From Phyllobacterium bourgognense (GTDB lineage Bacteria > Pseudomonadota > Alphaproteobacteria > Rhizobiales > Rhizobiaceae), in NCBI RefSeq assembly GCF_003337575.1, contig NZ_QPJM01000001.1, forward strand, positions 1-64,000: a stretch of 64,000 bases of DNA. Reading direction: 5' to 3'. The notes below the pieces were generated by a model. The model searched no databases. It saw only the letters and a program-made list of their open reading frames with translations, and had not been told where the DNA came from. Below are positions 47,353-56,321 of the stretch, one piece after another (the stretch's first letter is position 1; each line of letters starts with the position of its first letter). The translations under genes were made by a program, and so were the position numbers.

Positions 47353-48604
47353 TTTTTCGGGTCATCGAAAACGCTGTTTCAAGGACGGCGGCAAGGAAAC
47401 AGATGCGCAAGGGCTCTACGAGAATTCCCGTCGATGAATCCTGTAGCGGACTGCCAAACAGGAAGCTTACTCCGTTGGCAAGGACCTCCCACACGGCGAT
47501 CGAATGCGGGCCAATCAGGTGCGCAGTGCCGAGCCACAGCCAGGCCGCGGCCCACTCGATAAAGCGATAGCCGAGGATCAATGTAATGATCAGCAGCAGC
47601 CCGGAATTCAGCGTGAGCCTGACTCCATTCGCGATGGGCAAGTATCTCGAGCGATACCCGCGGATGAAATGCTCGATGAAGTCGCGCAGGAATTTCGGGA
47701 TGGCCTGATATCGCTCGCCAAAGCGTTCGACGCGATGGTGAATGCGCATGAGTTCTTTCTGGTCGCGGACGTCATGGCCGTAGACAAGCGCGACCATGAC
47801 CAGCCAGATCACCGGCAGGAGTGCGTGGAAGAACAGGTTGATCGCTACTGCACTGAAGTTCTCCGGAACCTGTTCGACCGGGACCAGGGCCGCGGCAAAG
47901 GCCGATGAAACCGGCTGGGCGAGTGCTGCGAAGAATTGTTCGAACCACGACCACAGCCGCCCTTCGACCAGTGCCTGCAACCAGTCATCCTTCCAGCGGC
48001 TGATGATGTAGAGACCGATGAATATCCAGTTGGTCTCGCACACGACCATGATGATATCCCAGACCGAGCGCTTGGTGCGTTCCTTCATGGCCTTGGCGAA
48101 ACTGCGCACGATCCACGAAATGGCAACCGACAGAAGTATCCATTTCGAATCCAGGACATCGAGCACGCTACCACCACCGCCTTCGAATGGCCGCAACTCA
48201 AGTGCGAGGCGCGAATATTGGCGCACCGTGTCGCCGAGGAAACCCCATGCTGCGTAATAGGCAAAGAAAGGAAGCAGCGCGACGGCAATGATCGTGGTGA
48301 GTCGGGACAGGCCGAATTCGCGTCTGTCCGCTTGTTCATCTGCCTGGGTCTGTGCGGCGTTGACGGAGGGCAATCCCGGCCGCACGATCTGGATCATGGA
48401 AACCGTCGTTACGAGTTGGGTAAGCGCAACGAGGGCCAAAAGTCCAAGACCGGCATAGTGGTTGATATAGGCGGCCTTGACCGCCACCCACATCAGCAGA
48501 TCCGATACGGTGAGCCCGAGCAGGACGACAGCGATGAGCTGTGGCCAGAAGCGCAACCAGAGCCTGAATGTCAGCTTGATGGGCAATGCCACTTCGGCCA
48601 GCAT
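47342..48604 (-). CDS. Uncharacterised multi-pass membrane protein
   Basis: 420 residues with about eight hydrophobic segments (for example LIAVVLLGLTVSDLLMWVAV, LGLLALVALTQLVTTVSMI and FFHALLPVIWLVMVALVYG). AAAGG-like AAAGGTTTTCC precedes the ATG. I do not recognise a named family. It is convergent with the A-B-C gene set, overlapping by 11 bases; the common size of the neighbourhood and overlap suggest a functional link but do not prove it. The C terminus (PLRICFLAAVLETAFSMTRKT) faces another short loop. Confidence 0.7.
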   Translation of the reverse strand: MLAEVALPIKLTFRLWLRFWPQLIAVVLLGLTVSDLLMWVAVKAAYINHYAGLGLLALVALTQLVTTVSMIQIVRPGLPSVNAAQTQADEQADRREFGLSRLTTIIAVALLPFFAYYAAWGFLGDTVRQYSRLALELRPFEGGGGSVLDVLDSKWILLSVAISWIVRSFAKAMKERTKRSVWDIIMVVCETNWIFIGLYIISRWKDDWLQALVEGRLWSWFEQFFAALAQPVSSAFAAALVPVEQVPENFSAVAINLFFHALLPVIWLVMVALVYGHDVRDQKELMRIHHRVERFGERYQAIPKFLRDFIEHFIRGYRSRYLPIANGVRLTLNSGLLLIITLILGYRFIEWAAAWLWLGTAHLIGPHSIAVWEVLANGVSFLFGSPLQDSSTGILVEPLRICFLAAVLETAFSMTRKTTA

Positions 48605-48681
48605 GGAAAACCTTTCGCGAATCTCATGCCGACCTTAGCAAATTATCTCGGGCTGTCACCCCTTCGGACGGCCTCTTCGCT

Positions 48682-49866
48682 TTAGCAGGTGGCGAGAGCT
48701 TCGGTCGTCGCACGGCGGTCGAGCATCTGGCTCCAGAGGGTCAGGCCGAGCGCACCAACCACCAGAAGCGAACCAACCCAGGGCGTTGCGCCGAGCCCAA
48801 GCGGCGAAGCGACTATGAGACCACCGAGGAAGGCGCCGCCGGCGATGCCGAGATTGAAGGCGGCGATGTTCAGTGCCGAGGCAACGTCGACCGTTTCGGG
48901 TGTGTGGATCTTGGCAAGTTGCACGACATAAAGCTGGAGGCCGGGGACGTTGGAGAAGGAGAGCGCACCGAGAGCGGCGAGCGTCACCAAAGACCATATG
49001 GGCGAGACCATCGTGAACGTGAAAATCGCCAGCACTGCAGCTTGCAGCGTGAACATGACCGCGAGTGCACCGACCGGATTACCATCGGCGACGCGTCCGC
49101 CAACCATGTTGCCCACTGCGATGGAAAGACCGTAGAGGACGAGGATCAGGCTGACAGTCGAGCCGGCATAGCCTGTGATTTCCTGCAGGACGGGCGCAAG
49201 GAACGTGAACATGACGAACGTGCCGCCATAGCCTAGCGCCGTCATGGCAAAGGCGAGAAGCAGGCGGCCACTGGCGAGAACACGAACCTGATCGATAAGC
49301 CGCGCAGGTTCTGCTTTGGCGATCTTTGACGGTAACAGGAATGCGATGGCGAGCAAGGCAATGACACCAAGTCCGGATACGGCCCAGAATGTCGCGCGCC
49401 AGCCGAGCTGCTGACCTATGAAGGTGCCGAGCGGCACACCCGTAACGATGGCGACGGTCAAGCCAAGGAACATCATGGCGATGGCGGATGCGCGGCGGTT
49501 CGGAGCCACCAGATCAGCAGCGATTGTGGCACCCACGGAGAAGAATACGCCGTGGGCAAAAGCGCTGAGCACGCGGGCGACGAGCAGTAACTCATAGTTC
49601 GGTGAGAGCGCCGCGGCGGTATTGCCGATGATGAAAAGCGCCATCAGACCTAGCAGCAGAGGCTTGCGCTCGATACGGCCTGTCAGGGCGGTCAGAATGG
49701 GTGCGCCGAAGGTCACGCCAAGTGCATAGACGCTGACGATAAGACCAGCGAGTGGCAGCGTAATATTGAGATCGGAGGCAACCGTGGGGAGAAGGCCAAC
49801 GATGACGAATTCCGTCGTTCCGATGGCATAAGCGCTGATAGTCAACGCCAGAAGAGCGAGAGGCAT
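48682..49866 (-). CDS. MFS transporter, drug:H+ antiporter-1 (AraJ/YdhP-like)
   Basis: 394 residues with twelve transmembrane helices. Family signature at the start, ISAYAIGTTEFVIVGLLPTVASDLNI, and the motif GAPILTALTGRIERKPLLLG between helices 2 and 3. Likely an exporter of small sugars, purines or drugs; the substrate is unknown. It is divergent from a LysR regulator at 50008, with a palindromic LysR-type box in the shared region. Confidence 0.93.
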   Translation of the reverse strand: MPLALLALTISAYAIGTTEFVIVGLLPTVASDLNITLPLAGLIVSVYALGVTFGAPILTALTGRIERKPLLLGLMALFIIGNTAAALSPNYELLLVARVLSAFAHGVFFSVGATIAADLVAPNRRASAIAMMFLGLTVAIVTGVPLGTFIGQQLGWRATFWAVSGLGVIALLAIAFLLPSKIAKAEPARLIDQVRVLASGRLLLAFAMTALGYGGTFVMFTFLAPVLQEITGYAGSTVSLILVLYGLSIAVGNMVGGRVADGNPVGALAVMFTLQAAVLAIFTFTMVSPIWSLVTLAALGALSFSNVPGLQLYVVQLAKIHTPETVDVASALNIAAFNLGIAGGAFLGGLIVASPLGLGATPWVGSLLVVGALGLTLWSQMLDRRATTEALATC

Positions 49867-49980
49867 TGTCTTGTCCTTTGAATAGCGGCTGCTTGGGAGT
49901 CAGCCGGAGAATTGATGAAAGCTGCAGGGAATATGGCGCATCGTCATTGCCTTGATAATCACCCTATAATGCTCAATACT

Positions 49981-49997
49981 TGTGAAACCAATTCACA
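49981..49997. promoter_or_regulatory. LysR-type operator between MFS and LysR genes
   Basis: Perfect dyad TGTGAA-ACCAA-TTCACA containing a T-N11-A core, 11 bases before the LysR start and 115 bases from the divergent MFS start. Typical recognition site of a LysR regulator for its divergent target; binding is inferred. Confidence 0.55.
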
Positions 49998-50007
49998 GGT
50001 GCAGCAC

Positions 50008-50955
50008 ATGGACAATCGAGCTGGAGAAATGGAAGTTTTCGTTCAGGCGGTCGACCTCAACAGCTTCTCTGCTGCGGGGCGGCGCCTTGGCCTTACGCCG
50101 TCTGCTGTCAGCAAAATCATCAGCCGTATCGAAGAGAGGCTTGGAACCCGTCTGCTCGTACGCTCGACGCGTACGCTGAGATTAACGGCGGAGGGCGAAA
50201 TCTATCATCAGCGGGCGCTGCGCATTGTCGCGGAGATTGACGAGGCGGAACGGGCTGTTGCCTCAGGTGCCTCGGCAGCGCCCCGCGGACTGTTGCGGGT
50301 GAATTCTTCTGTTCCGGTCGGGATGATGTGCATTTTGCCGCTCGTTCCCAAGTTTTTGCGTCGCTACCCGGAGGTAGAGCTCGATGTTTCCCTGAGCGAT
50401 GGCGTGGTCGATCTGATCGAGGAACGAGCCGACGTCGCCATTCGCGTTGGACCCATGCGAAGTTCGAGCCTGAAGGCGCGCAAGCTCTTCGAGAGCCGGG
50501 TGGTGGTCATCGCGTCTCCGGCCTATCTGGCCGAGCACGGCACCCCGATGCACCCCCGTGATCTTGAGCGCCACAACTGCCTCAACTTCAACTTTCGGCG
50601 GATACTGAATGAGTGGCCGTTTCGGGATCCCAAAACCGGGGAGATCGATACGATCGCGGTCGCCGGAAATTTCCTTTCCAACAATGGATCGACCGCGCAG
50701 CAGATGTGCGTGGCGGGGCTTGGTATCGCCAGACTGGGCCTCTTTCATGTCAGAGCCGACATCGCGGCCGGGCGGCTGGTCGCGTTGCTTGAGGACTACA
50801 ACCCGGGTGACATTGAACTCGTCCATGCCGTATTCGTCGGGCATGAATACCTTGCGGCGCGCGTGCGGAGCTTCGTTGATTTTTTAGCCGAGAATTTGGG
50901 GACGGACACGGCGGGCTCGACGAGCATGCACGGTGAGCTGCCACCCAACGATTGA
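50008..50955 (+). CDS. LysR-family transcriptional regulator
   Basis: 315 residues from the ATG at 50008; the longer open frame crosses the operator. HTH: MEVFVQAVDLNSFSAAGRRLGLTPSAVSKIISRIEERLGTRLLVRSTRTLRLT. The effector domain carries LLRVNSSVPVGMMCILPLVPKFLRRYPEVELDVSLSDGVVDLIEE typical of the DsdC/PA0477-like broad group. It probably activates or represses the divergent MFS gene. Confidence 0.94.
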   Translation: MDNRAGEMEVFVQAVDLNSFSAAGRRLGLTPSAVSKIISRIEERLGTRLLVRSTRTLRLTAEGEIYHQRALRIVAEIDEAERAVASGASAAPRGLLRVNSSVPVGMMCILPLVPKFLRRYPEVELDVSLSDGVVDLIEERADVAIRVGPMRSSSLKARKLFESRVVVIASPAYLAEHGTPMHPRDLERHNCLNFNFRRILNEWPFRDPKTGEIDTIAVAGNFLSNNGSTAQQMCVAGLGIARLGLFHVRADIAAGRLVALLEDYNPGDIELVHAVFVGHEYLAARVRSFVDFLAENLGTDTAGSTSMHGELPPND

Positions 50956-51010
50956 AGTTGAACCTTCCGCAACGACATGGCTACAATAGCAATGTCGTAG
51001 TCCAACCGGA

Positions 51011-51886
51011 ATGCAATGGATGACCGATCCTGACGAACTGAAGATCGTTCGCCGCTCATTCGCCAAACAGATATTGGCGAGCGTTGGCGTTGAGGATCAC
51101 CGTATCGAAAATGCCTTTGCGGAAGTTCCGCGCGAGGATTTTCTCGGACCCGGCCCGTGGCCGATGCGCCGTTTCGGTATTGGCTATGTCGATACGCCAA
51201 ACGCCGATCCAGTTTACCTCTACACGGACGATCTGGTCGGCATATCGCCGGAGCGGCACATCAACAATGGTGAACCGTCATTGCACGCGCACTTGCTATG
51301 GTGCGCGCATCCAGTTGAAGGCGAACACATCGTGCATGTCGGCGCGGGCGTCGGCTATTACACGGCAATCATGGCACACCTGGCGGGATCGTCCGGGCAC
51401 GTTACGGGCATTGAGTTGGAGACTGACCTTGCGGCACGCGCCAAGTCCAATCTTTCGGCTTTTCCAAACGTTGAGGTGATTGAAGGTGACGGTACGAAAG
51501 TCGCGTTCGAACCGGCGGACATAATCTATGTCAACGCGGGTGCGACGCGCCCTGCCGATATTTGGCTGGACCGGCTCAAAGATGGCGGGCGCCTGGTTTT
51601 GCCTATGACAACCGATGATGGGTACGCCAGCCGGAGCCGGCGGAGCAGACCGCGCGGTGCCGTGTTCGTTATCACGCGTGAAGGCGAAGACTTCGCGGCG
51701 CGCTGGGTGTCAGGTGTCGCCATCTATCCGTGTGCCGGCCTGAGGGACGAAGAGTCGGAGGATGCACTCGCAAGGGCGTTTGCGAATGGCGGCTGGGATC
51801 GCGTCGCGCGCCTCTATCGCAGCGACGACATCGCAGATGATCGCTGCTGGCTCAAGGGTGCGGGCTGGGCATTGGCCTATGACTGA
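51011..51886 (+). CDS. PCMT-like SAM-dependent methyltransferase
   Basis: 291 residues from the ATG at 51011 (a second ATG nine bases on). SAM-binding motif I IVHVGAGVGYYTAIMAHLAG, motif post-I GIELETDLAA and the segment VEVIEGDGTKVAFEPADIIYVNAGATRPADIWLDRL resemble protein-L-isoaspartate O-methyltransferase. The usual PCMT substrate motif is only partly kept (FAEVPREDFLGPGPW), and the C-terminal 80 residues differ, so the true substrate may be another molecule. No operon partner: LysR is upstream on the same strand and iorB is convergent. Confidence 0.8.
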   Translation: MQWMTDPDELKIVRRSFAKQILASVGVEDHRIENAFAEVPREDFLGPGPWPMRRFGIGYVDTPNADPVYLYTDDLVGISPERHINNGEPSLHAHLLWCAHPVEGEHIVHVGAGVGYYTAIMAHLAGSSGHVTGIELETDLAARAKSNLSAFPNVEVIEGDGTKVAFEPADIIYVNAGATRPADIWLDRLKDGGRLVLPMTTDDGYASRSRRSRPRGAVFVITREGEDFAARWVSGVAIYPCAGLRDEESEDALARAFANGGWDRVARLYRSDDIADDRCWLKGAGWALAYD

Positions 51887-51900
51887 GAACCATCTTGGTC

Positions 51901-51931
51901 AATGCACCGGGAGGATTTCCCCCGATGCATT
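51901..51931. terminator. Probable bidirectional terminator hairpin
   Basis: 11-bp stem AATGCACCGGG / CCCGATGCATT with one C-A mismatch on the plus strand that becomes a T-G wobble on the minus strand; loop of nine bases. It lies 14 bases after the methyltransferase stop and 12 bases beyond the convergent iorB stop. Confidence 0.5.
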
Positions 51932-51943
51932 TGTGCAGTCGTT

Positions 51944-54148
51944 TTAGCTGGATGATTTCAGCATTTCCGGGTCGACAGGCAGTGTGCGGACACGCTTGCC
52001 GGTGGCGGCAAATATTGCGTTCGTCACGGCCGCGCTGACGATTGAGGTTGGCACCTCACCAATACCGCCAGGCGCCTCCAAGCTTTTGATGAGATGGGTC
52101 TCGATAACCGGCACTTCATCGATCCGCATGGGAAGGTAATTGTCGAAATTACTCTGCTCCACGCGGCCGTCTTTTATGGTGATTGCACCGTGCAAGGCGG
52201 CGGTCAGGCCGAAGATAGAGCCGCCCTCGATCTGCGCTTCGATTGTATCGGGATTGACCGACATACCACAATCGAGTCCGCAGACAATGCGATTGACCTT
52301 GACGGCCCCGTCAGGACCAACTTCCACCTCGGCCACCTGCGCGACATAGGAGCCGAAAATGAAGGCTACCGAAACGCCGCGGCCCTGACCCTCGGGCAAG
52401 GGCGTGCCCCATCCGGCTTTCTCTGCAGCCAAAGTCAGCACGCCGAGCGCACGCGGGTTGTTTGCGAGCAGCGCCTTGCGGTAGGCAACCGGATCCTGTT
52501 TGGCAGCATGGGCGAGTTCATCCATGAAACTCTCGACCACGAACACATTGTGGGTTGGACCAACACCCCGCCAGAACGCGGTAGGCACACCAGGCGGCTC
52601 AACCTGGACATAGTCCACATGGATATTCGGCAAGGCATAGGGCGGCTCGGCTGCCCCCTCCACAGCGTCAGGATCGAGGCCATTGACGAAAGCCTGCGGT
52701 ATATAACGCGCAAAAATGGACGAACCGGCGATACGATGGGTCCAAGCGATCGGCTTGCCATCGGCGCCCAGGCCGGCCGACATCCGATCGTAGTAATAGG
52801 GCCGGTACATGTCGTGTTGGATATCCTCTTCGCGGCTCCAGACGACCTTGACCGGGCCATCCACTTGTTGTGCTATCTTGACGGCCAATACTGTGCCGTC
52901 CGGCTCAAGACGCCGACCGAAACCTCCACCCAGGAGGTGGTTGTGAATCCGGATTGCCTCCTTGGGGAACCCGGTAACGCCGGCAAGCACCATCTGGGTC
53001 AATGTTGGCACCTGCGTACCGACCCAGATATCGCAGCTGTCCTTTTGCATATGCACCGTGCAGTTCATCGGTTCCATTGTCGCATGGGCAAGGAACGGCA
53101 CTTGATAAATGGCATCGATGCGTTGTGCAGCCGATCCAAGTGCCTTTTCCGCATCGCCTTCATTGCGAGCAACCGCGCCGGGCTGCTTCGACTTTTCTTC
53201 GAGCTCCTTGATAATATCTGCACTGTTTACCGTGGCATGCGGGCCATCATCCCATTCGATGGCAGCGGCTTCCAGCCCTTTCTTGGCCGCACCCAGATGA
53301 TCTGCGACCACCGCTACAGCCTCGTCGATTTTGACGACCTGATGCACGCCCTTCATGGCGAGGGCTGCCTTTTCATCGACCGCCTTCACCTTGCCGCCGA
53401 ACACAGGGGAAATCGCAATTGCTGCGACTTTCATTCCCGGCAATTTGGTATCGATGCCATAGATGGCCCGGCCATCGACCTTCATCGGCGCGTCGACTCG
53501 CTTGGCAGGTGTGCCGATCAGGGTGAAATCCTTGGGATCCTTCAGCTTGACGCTGTCAGCCGCCGGTACGGGCAGCTTCGATGCTGCCTCGGCCAATTCG
53601 CCATAGCTCAGATGTTTTGAACCGGACCCGTCGGTTACCACACCATGTGCGGCTTTGCAGGTCGCAGGTTCGACGCTCCATTCTTTGGCCGCAGCAGCGA
53701 TCAAAAGCGTGCGGCCGACAGCGCCGGCCTGACGCAGGGGCGTCCAGAACGCTCGCACCGATGATGAAAGGCCGGTCGACTGGATATGCAATATCGAATT
53801 GGCGTAGAGCGCATCGTTGGGCGGCGCATGCTGCACCTGAACCTGATCAAGATCGACTTCCAGTTCCTCGGCCAGCAACATGGCAAGCGAGGTATATGTA
53901 CCCTGACCCATTTCAACCATGGGCATGACCAGCGTGACCGTGCCCTTGGGATCTATGCGAATGAAGCCATTCGGGGCGAAAGGTGCCTTTACGTCATCTT
54001 CGGTCACCTGCGCTGCGTTTGCCGCGAAGACCGATGTCGTCGTGCCATCGAGCAGGGCGAAGCCGAGAAGCAGTCCGCCTCCTTTCAGGAAAGCGCGGCG
54101 CGAGGTGCTGGGTCCGGAGGTTGGTTCGTTGAGATTAAGCGTGTCCAT
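51944..54148 (-). CDS. Isoquinoline 1-oxidoreductase-type molybdoenzyme, beta (large) subunit
   Basis: 734 residues, typical of this xanthine-oxidase relative. A twin-arginine signal (SRRAFLKGGGLLLGFALL) marks Tat export. Molybdopterin contacts: MVEMGQGTYTSLAMLLAEEL, GGGFGRRLEPDGT, WRGVGPTHNVFVVESFMDELAH, and the catalytic Glu region EAPGGIGEVPTSIVSAAV. With the small 2Fe-2S subunit encoded just upstream it should oxidise an N-heterocycle or aldehyde in the periplasm. No XdhC-like maturation factor or cytochrome partner is adjacent. Confidence 0.9.
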   Translation of the reverse strand: MDTLNLNEPTSGPSTSRRAFLKGGGLLLGFALLDGTTTSVFAANAAQVTEDDVKAPFAPNGFIRIDPKGTVTLVMPMVEMGQGTYTSLAMLLAEELEVDLDQVQVQHAPPNDALYANSILHIQSTGLSSSVRAFWTPLRQAGAVGRTLLIAAAAKEWSVEPATCKAAHGVVTDGSGSKHLSYGELAEAASKLPVPAADSVKLKDPKDFTLIGTPAKRVDAPMKVDGRAIYGIDTKLPGMKVAAIAISPVFGGKVKAVDEKAALAMKGVHQVVKIDEAVAVVADHLGAAKKGLEAAAIEWDDGPHATVNSADIIKELEEKSKQPGAVARNEGDAEKALGSAAQRIDAIYQVPFLAHATMEPMNCTVHMQKDSCDIWVGTQVPTLTQMVLAGVTGFPKEAIRIHNHLLGGGFGRRLEPDGTVLAVKIAQQVDGPVKVVWSREEDIQHDMYRPYYYDRMSAGLGADGKPIAWTHRIAGSSIFARYIPQAFVNGLDPDAVEGAAEPPYALPNIHVDYVQVEPPGVPTAFWRGVGPTHNVFVVESFMDELAHAAKQDPVAYRKALLANNPRALGVLTLAAEKAGWGTPLPEGQGRGVSVAFIFGSYVAQVAEVEVGPDGAVKVNRIVCGLDCGMSVNPDTIEAQIEGGSIFGLTAALHGAITIKDGRVEQSNFDNYLPMRIDEVPVIETHLIKSLEAPGGIGEVPTSIVSAAVTNAIFAATGKRVRTLPVDPEMLKSSS

Positions 54149-54151
54149 GGC

Positions 54152-54607
54152 TCAGGCCTCCGCTGCTTGCTTGATGGCGGCGCGAATGCGCTGATAGGTG
54201 CCGCATCGACAGACATTGCCGGACATGGCGCTATTAATGTCCTCGTCGGTGGGCTTTGGAGTTTCCTTCAATAGGGCGGCAGCCGACATGAGCTGGCCGG
54301 ACTGACAGTAGCCGCATTGAACGACTTCGAGATCGAGCCAGGCTTTCTGCAGTGCCGCTCCTTGCGGCGTCTCTCCGATTGCTTCGATTGTCGTGATGGC
54401 GCTATCGCCGACACTGTCGACTGTAGTAATGCAGGAGCGAGTTGCGACGCCGTCGATATGGACAGTGCACGCACCACAGAGTGCGGCGCCGCAGCCGAAC
54501 TTTGTGCCGGTCATGCCGAGCACATCGCGTATTACCCAGAGCAGTGGAGTGTCGTCATCGACGTCCACGCTGTGAGCGGTTCCGTTAATCTTAAGACTAT
54601 AGGCCAT
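54152..54607 (-). CDS. 2Fe-2S subunit of isoquinoline-type oxidoreductase (alpha)
   Basis: 151 residues from the ATG at 54607; the open frame continues 29 codons upstream but the family N terminus fits this ATG. Ferredoxin-type cluster GCGAALCGACTVHIDG (cysteines in FGCGAALCGAC and RSC) and the C-terminal cluster CGYCQSGQLMSA with VCRCGTYQRIRAAI. It transfers electrons from the molybdenum centre of the large subunit, whose gene follows after three bases. Confidence 0.93.
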   Translation of the reverse strand: MAYSLKINGTAHSVDVDDDTPLLWVIRDVLGMTGTKFGCGAALCGACTVHIDGVATRSCITTVDSVGDSAITTIEAIGETPQGAALQKAWLDLEVVQCGYCQSGQLMSAAALLKETPKPTDEDINSAMSGNVCRCGTYQRIRAAIKQAAEA

Positions 54608-54757
54608 GGCTTCCTCGAGGGTGGCTGGGGCAGGGGGAAAGGCGGAGTTGACACGAGCTGAAAGTCGGCGGGAGAGCATCTGCGCCCTCGTCAAATCCTC
54701 GGCGAAGATACGCCGGATGCATCGCCGTGTCCACGGGTTGCAGTCGAGGATAAAGAC

Positions 54758-56308
54758 CTATTCCGCGAGTTTACTGGAGGAGGTTTCGTAAAGGATTTTT
54801 TCCGAGCCTGCCTCGACCCCGACAAGGCTGACATCATAACCCCAAAGACGGCGGACGTGCCGCAAGGTGGCGGTGCGCGCGTGCTCGTCGAGAACAATAC
54901 CGTCCCGCACCGTGTGTTGCAGGTGGAGGTGCCGATTGCCGCGAAAATCCACATCGACGACCTGGATGTTGGGCTGGTTCACGCCAATATCATAGCTCCG
55001 CGCCAATGTGCTCCGGATACGCTCATAACCGCGCTCGTTATGGATGGATGAGACCTTGTAGTGATTTTCTTTGGTCTCGTCCTCAAGAGCAAACAATCGA
55101 AACTTGCGGATGAGCGCCGGGCTCAAATATTGCAGGATAAACGATTCGTCGCGGTGATTAGCCCAGGCGTCGAGCAGTGTCCCGCGCCAGTCACCATTGC
55201 CCGCAAACTCTGGAAACCAGTCGCGGTCCTCTGCGGTGGGCTCTGTGCAGATACGTTCGATATCCTGCATCATGGCAAAACCGAGCGCATAAGGGTTGAG
55301 ACCGGAAAAGCGTGGATCATCGAAACCTGGCTGAAACACGACGTTGGAGTGGCTATGCAGCATTTCCAGAAGATTGCCTTCGCTAAGCTGCCCCTTGTCG
55401 AACATCATATTCATGATCGTGTAATGGACGAACGTGGCACAGCCCTCGTTCATCACCTTGGTCTGGCGCTGCGGGTAAAAATATTGCGCGACGACACGAA
55501 CGATACGGAGAATCTCCCGCTGCCATGGTTCGAGGATGATGCTGTTCTTCTCGATGAAATAGAGAAGGTTTTCTTCCGGAAGGTTGAGTGTCTTCTTGCG
55601 CTCGGATAGGTCCCGCTCTATTTCGCTGGGATCCTCGTCGGCCTTGCGCTGCGGCAGGGTACGCCATAGGTCACTGAAGGCGCGCTCTTCATATTCCAGC
55701 CGATCGCGGACTCGCGCACGTTCTTTCATGGGCGAATTACGCGGAGGCCGGTTATACCGGAACACCGCCTGTTCCATGAGTGCATGGGCGGCATCGATAA
55801 TGGGTTCCACTGCAGCGAGGCCATACTTTTCCTCGCAGCGTGCGATATAGCCTTTGGCAAACTCCATATAGTTCAGAATGGCATCGGCATCCGTCCACTG
55901 CTTGAACAGATAGTTGTTCTTGAAAAAATGGTTGTGGCCGAAGGCGGCGTGTGCAGTCACCAATGTCTGCATCGACATGGTGTTTTCTTCCATCAGATAG
56001 GTAATGCAGGGATTGGAATTGATGACCAATTCATAAGCAAGACCACGATGCCCCTTGCGGTAATGGTGCTCTTCATAGACGAAATGCTTGCCGAAAGACC
56101 AGTGCCGGTAGATCAGCGGCATGCCATTGGAGGAATAGGCATCAAGCATCTGCTCGGATGAAATGATCTCCAGCTGGTTGGGATAGACATCAAGACCAAG
56201 CTCGTCGAGCGCGATTTCCTTGATCGCGTCATAAGTGCGGTACAGCGTGTTGAAGTTCCATTCGGAACTCTGAAACAGAAGGTTCGAGGTGTCTGCGCGC
56301 TTGTTCAT
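54758..56308 (-). CDS. spoVR: SpoVR-family protein
   Basis: 516 residues, full length. Family motifs: YPNQLEIISSEQMLDAYSSNGMPLIYRHWSFGKHF, GLAYELVINSNPCITYLMEEN, and HAAFGHNHFFKNNYLF. SpoVR acts in Bacillus spore cortex formation; proteobacterial homologues (YcgB) are part of a stress- and starvation-induced operon with PrkA and YeaH, as here. Thirteen bases separate it from yeaH. Molecular function is not established. Confidence 0.95.
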   Translation of the reverse strand: MNKRADTSNLLFQSSEWNFNTLYRTYDAIKEIALDELGLDVYPNQLEIISSEQMLDAYSSNGMPLIYRHWSFGKHFVYEEHHYRKGHRGLAYELVINSNPCITYLMEENTMSMQTLVTAHAAFGHNHFFKNNYLFKQWTDADAILNYMEFAKGYIARCEEKYGLAAVEPIIDAAHALMEQAVFRYNRPPRNSPMKERARVRDRLEYEERAFSDLWRTLPQRKADEDPSEIERDLSERKKTLNLPEENLLYFIEKNSIILEPWQREILRIVRVVAQYFYPQRQTKVMNEGCATFVHYTIMNMMFDKGQLSEGNLLEMLHSHSNVVFQPGFDDPRFSGLNPYALGFAMMQDIERICTEPTAEDRDWFPEFAGNGDWRGTLLDAWANHRDESFILQYLSPALIRKFRLFALEDETKENHYKVSSIHNERGYERIRSTLARSYDIGVNQPNIQVVDVDFRGNRHLHLQHTVRDGIVLDEHARTATLRHVRRLWGYDVSLVGVEAGSEKILYETSSSKLAE

Positions 56309-56321
56309 TCGCCGTTACCCT

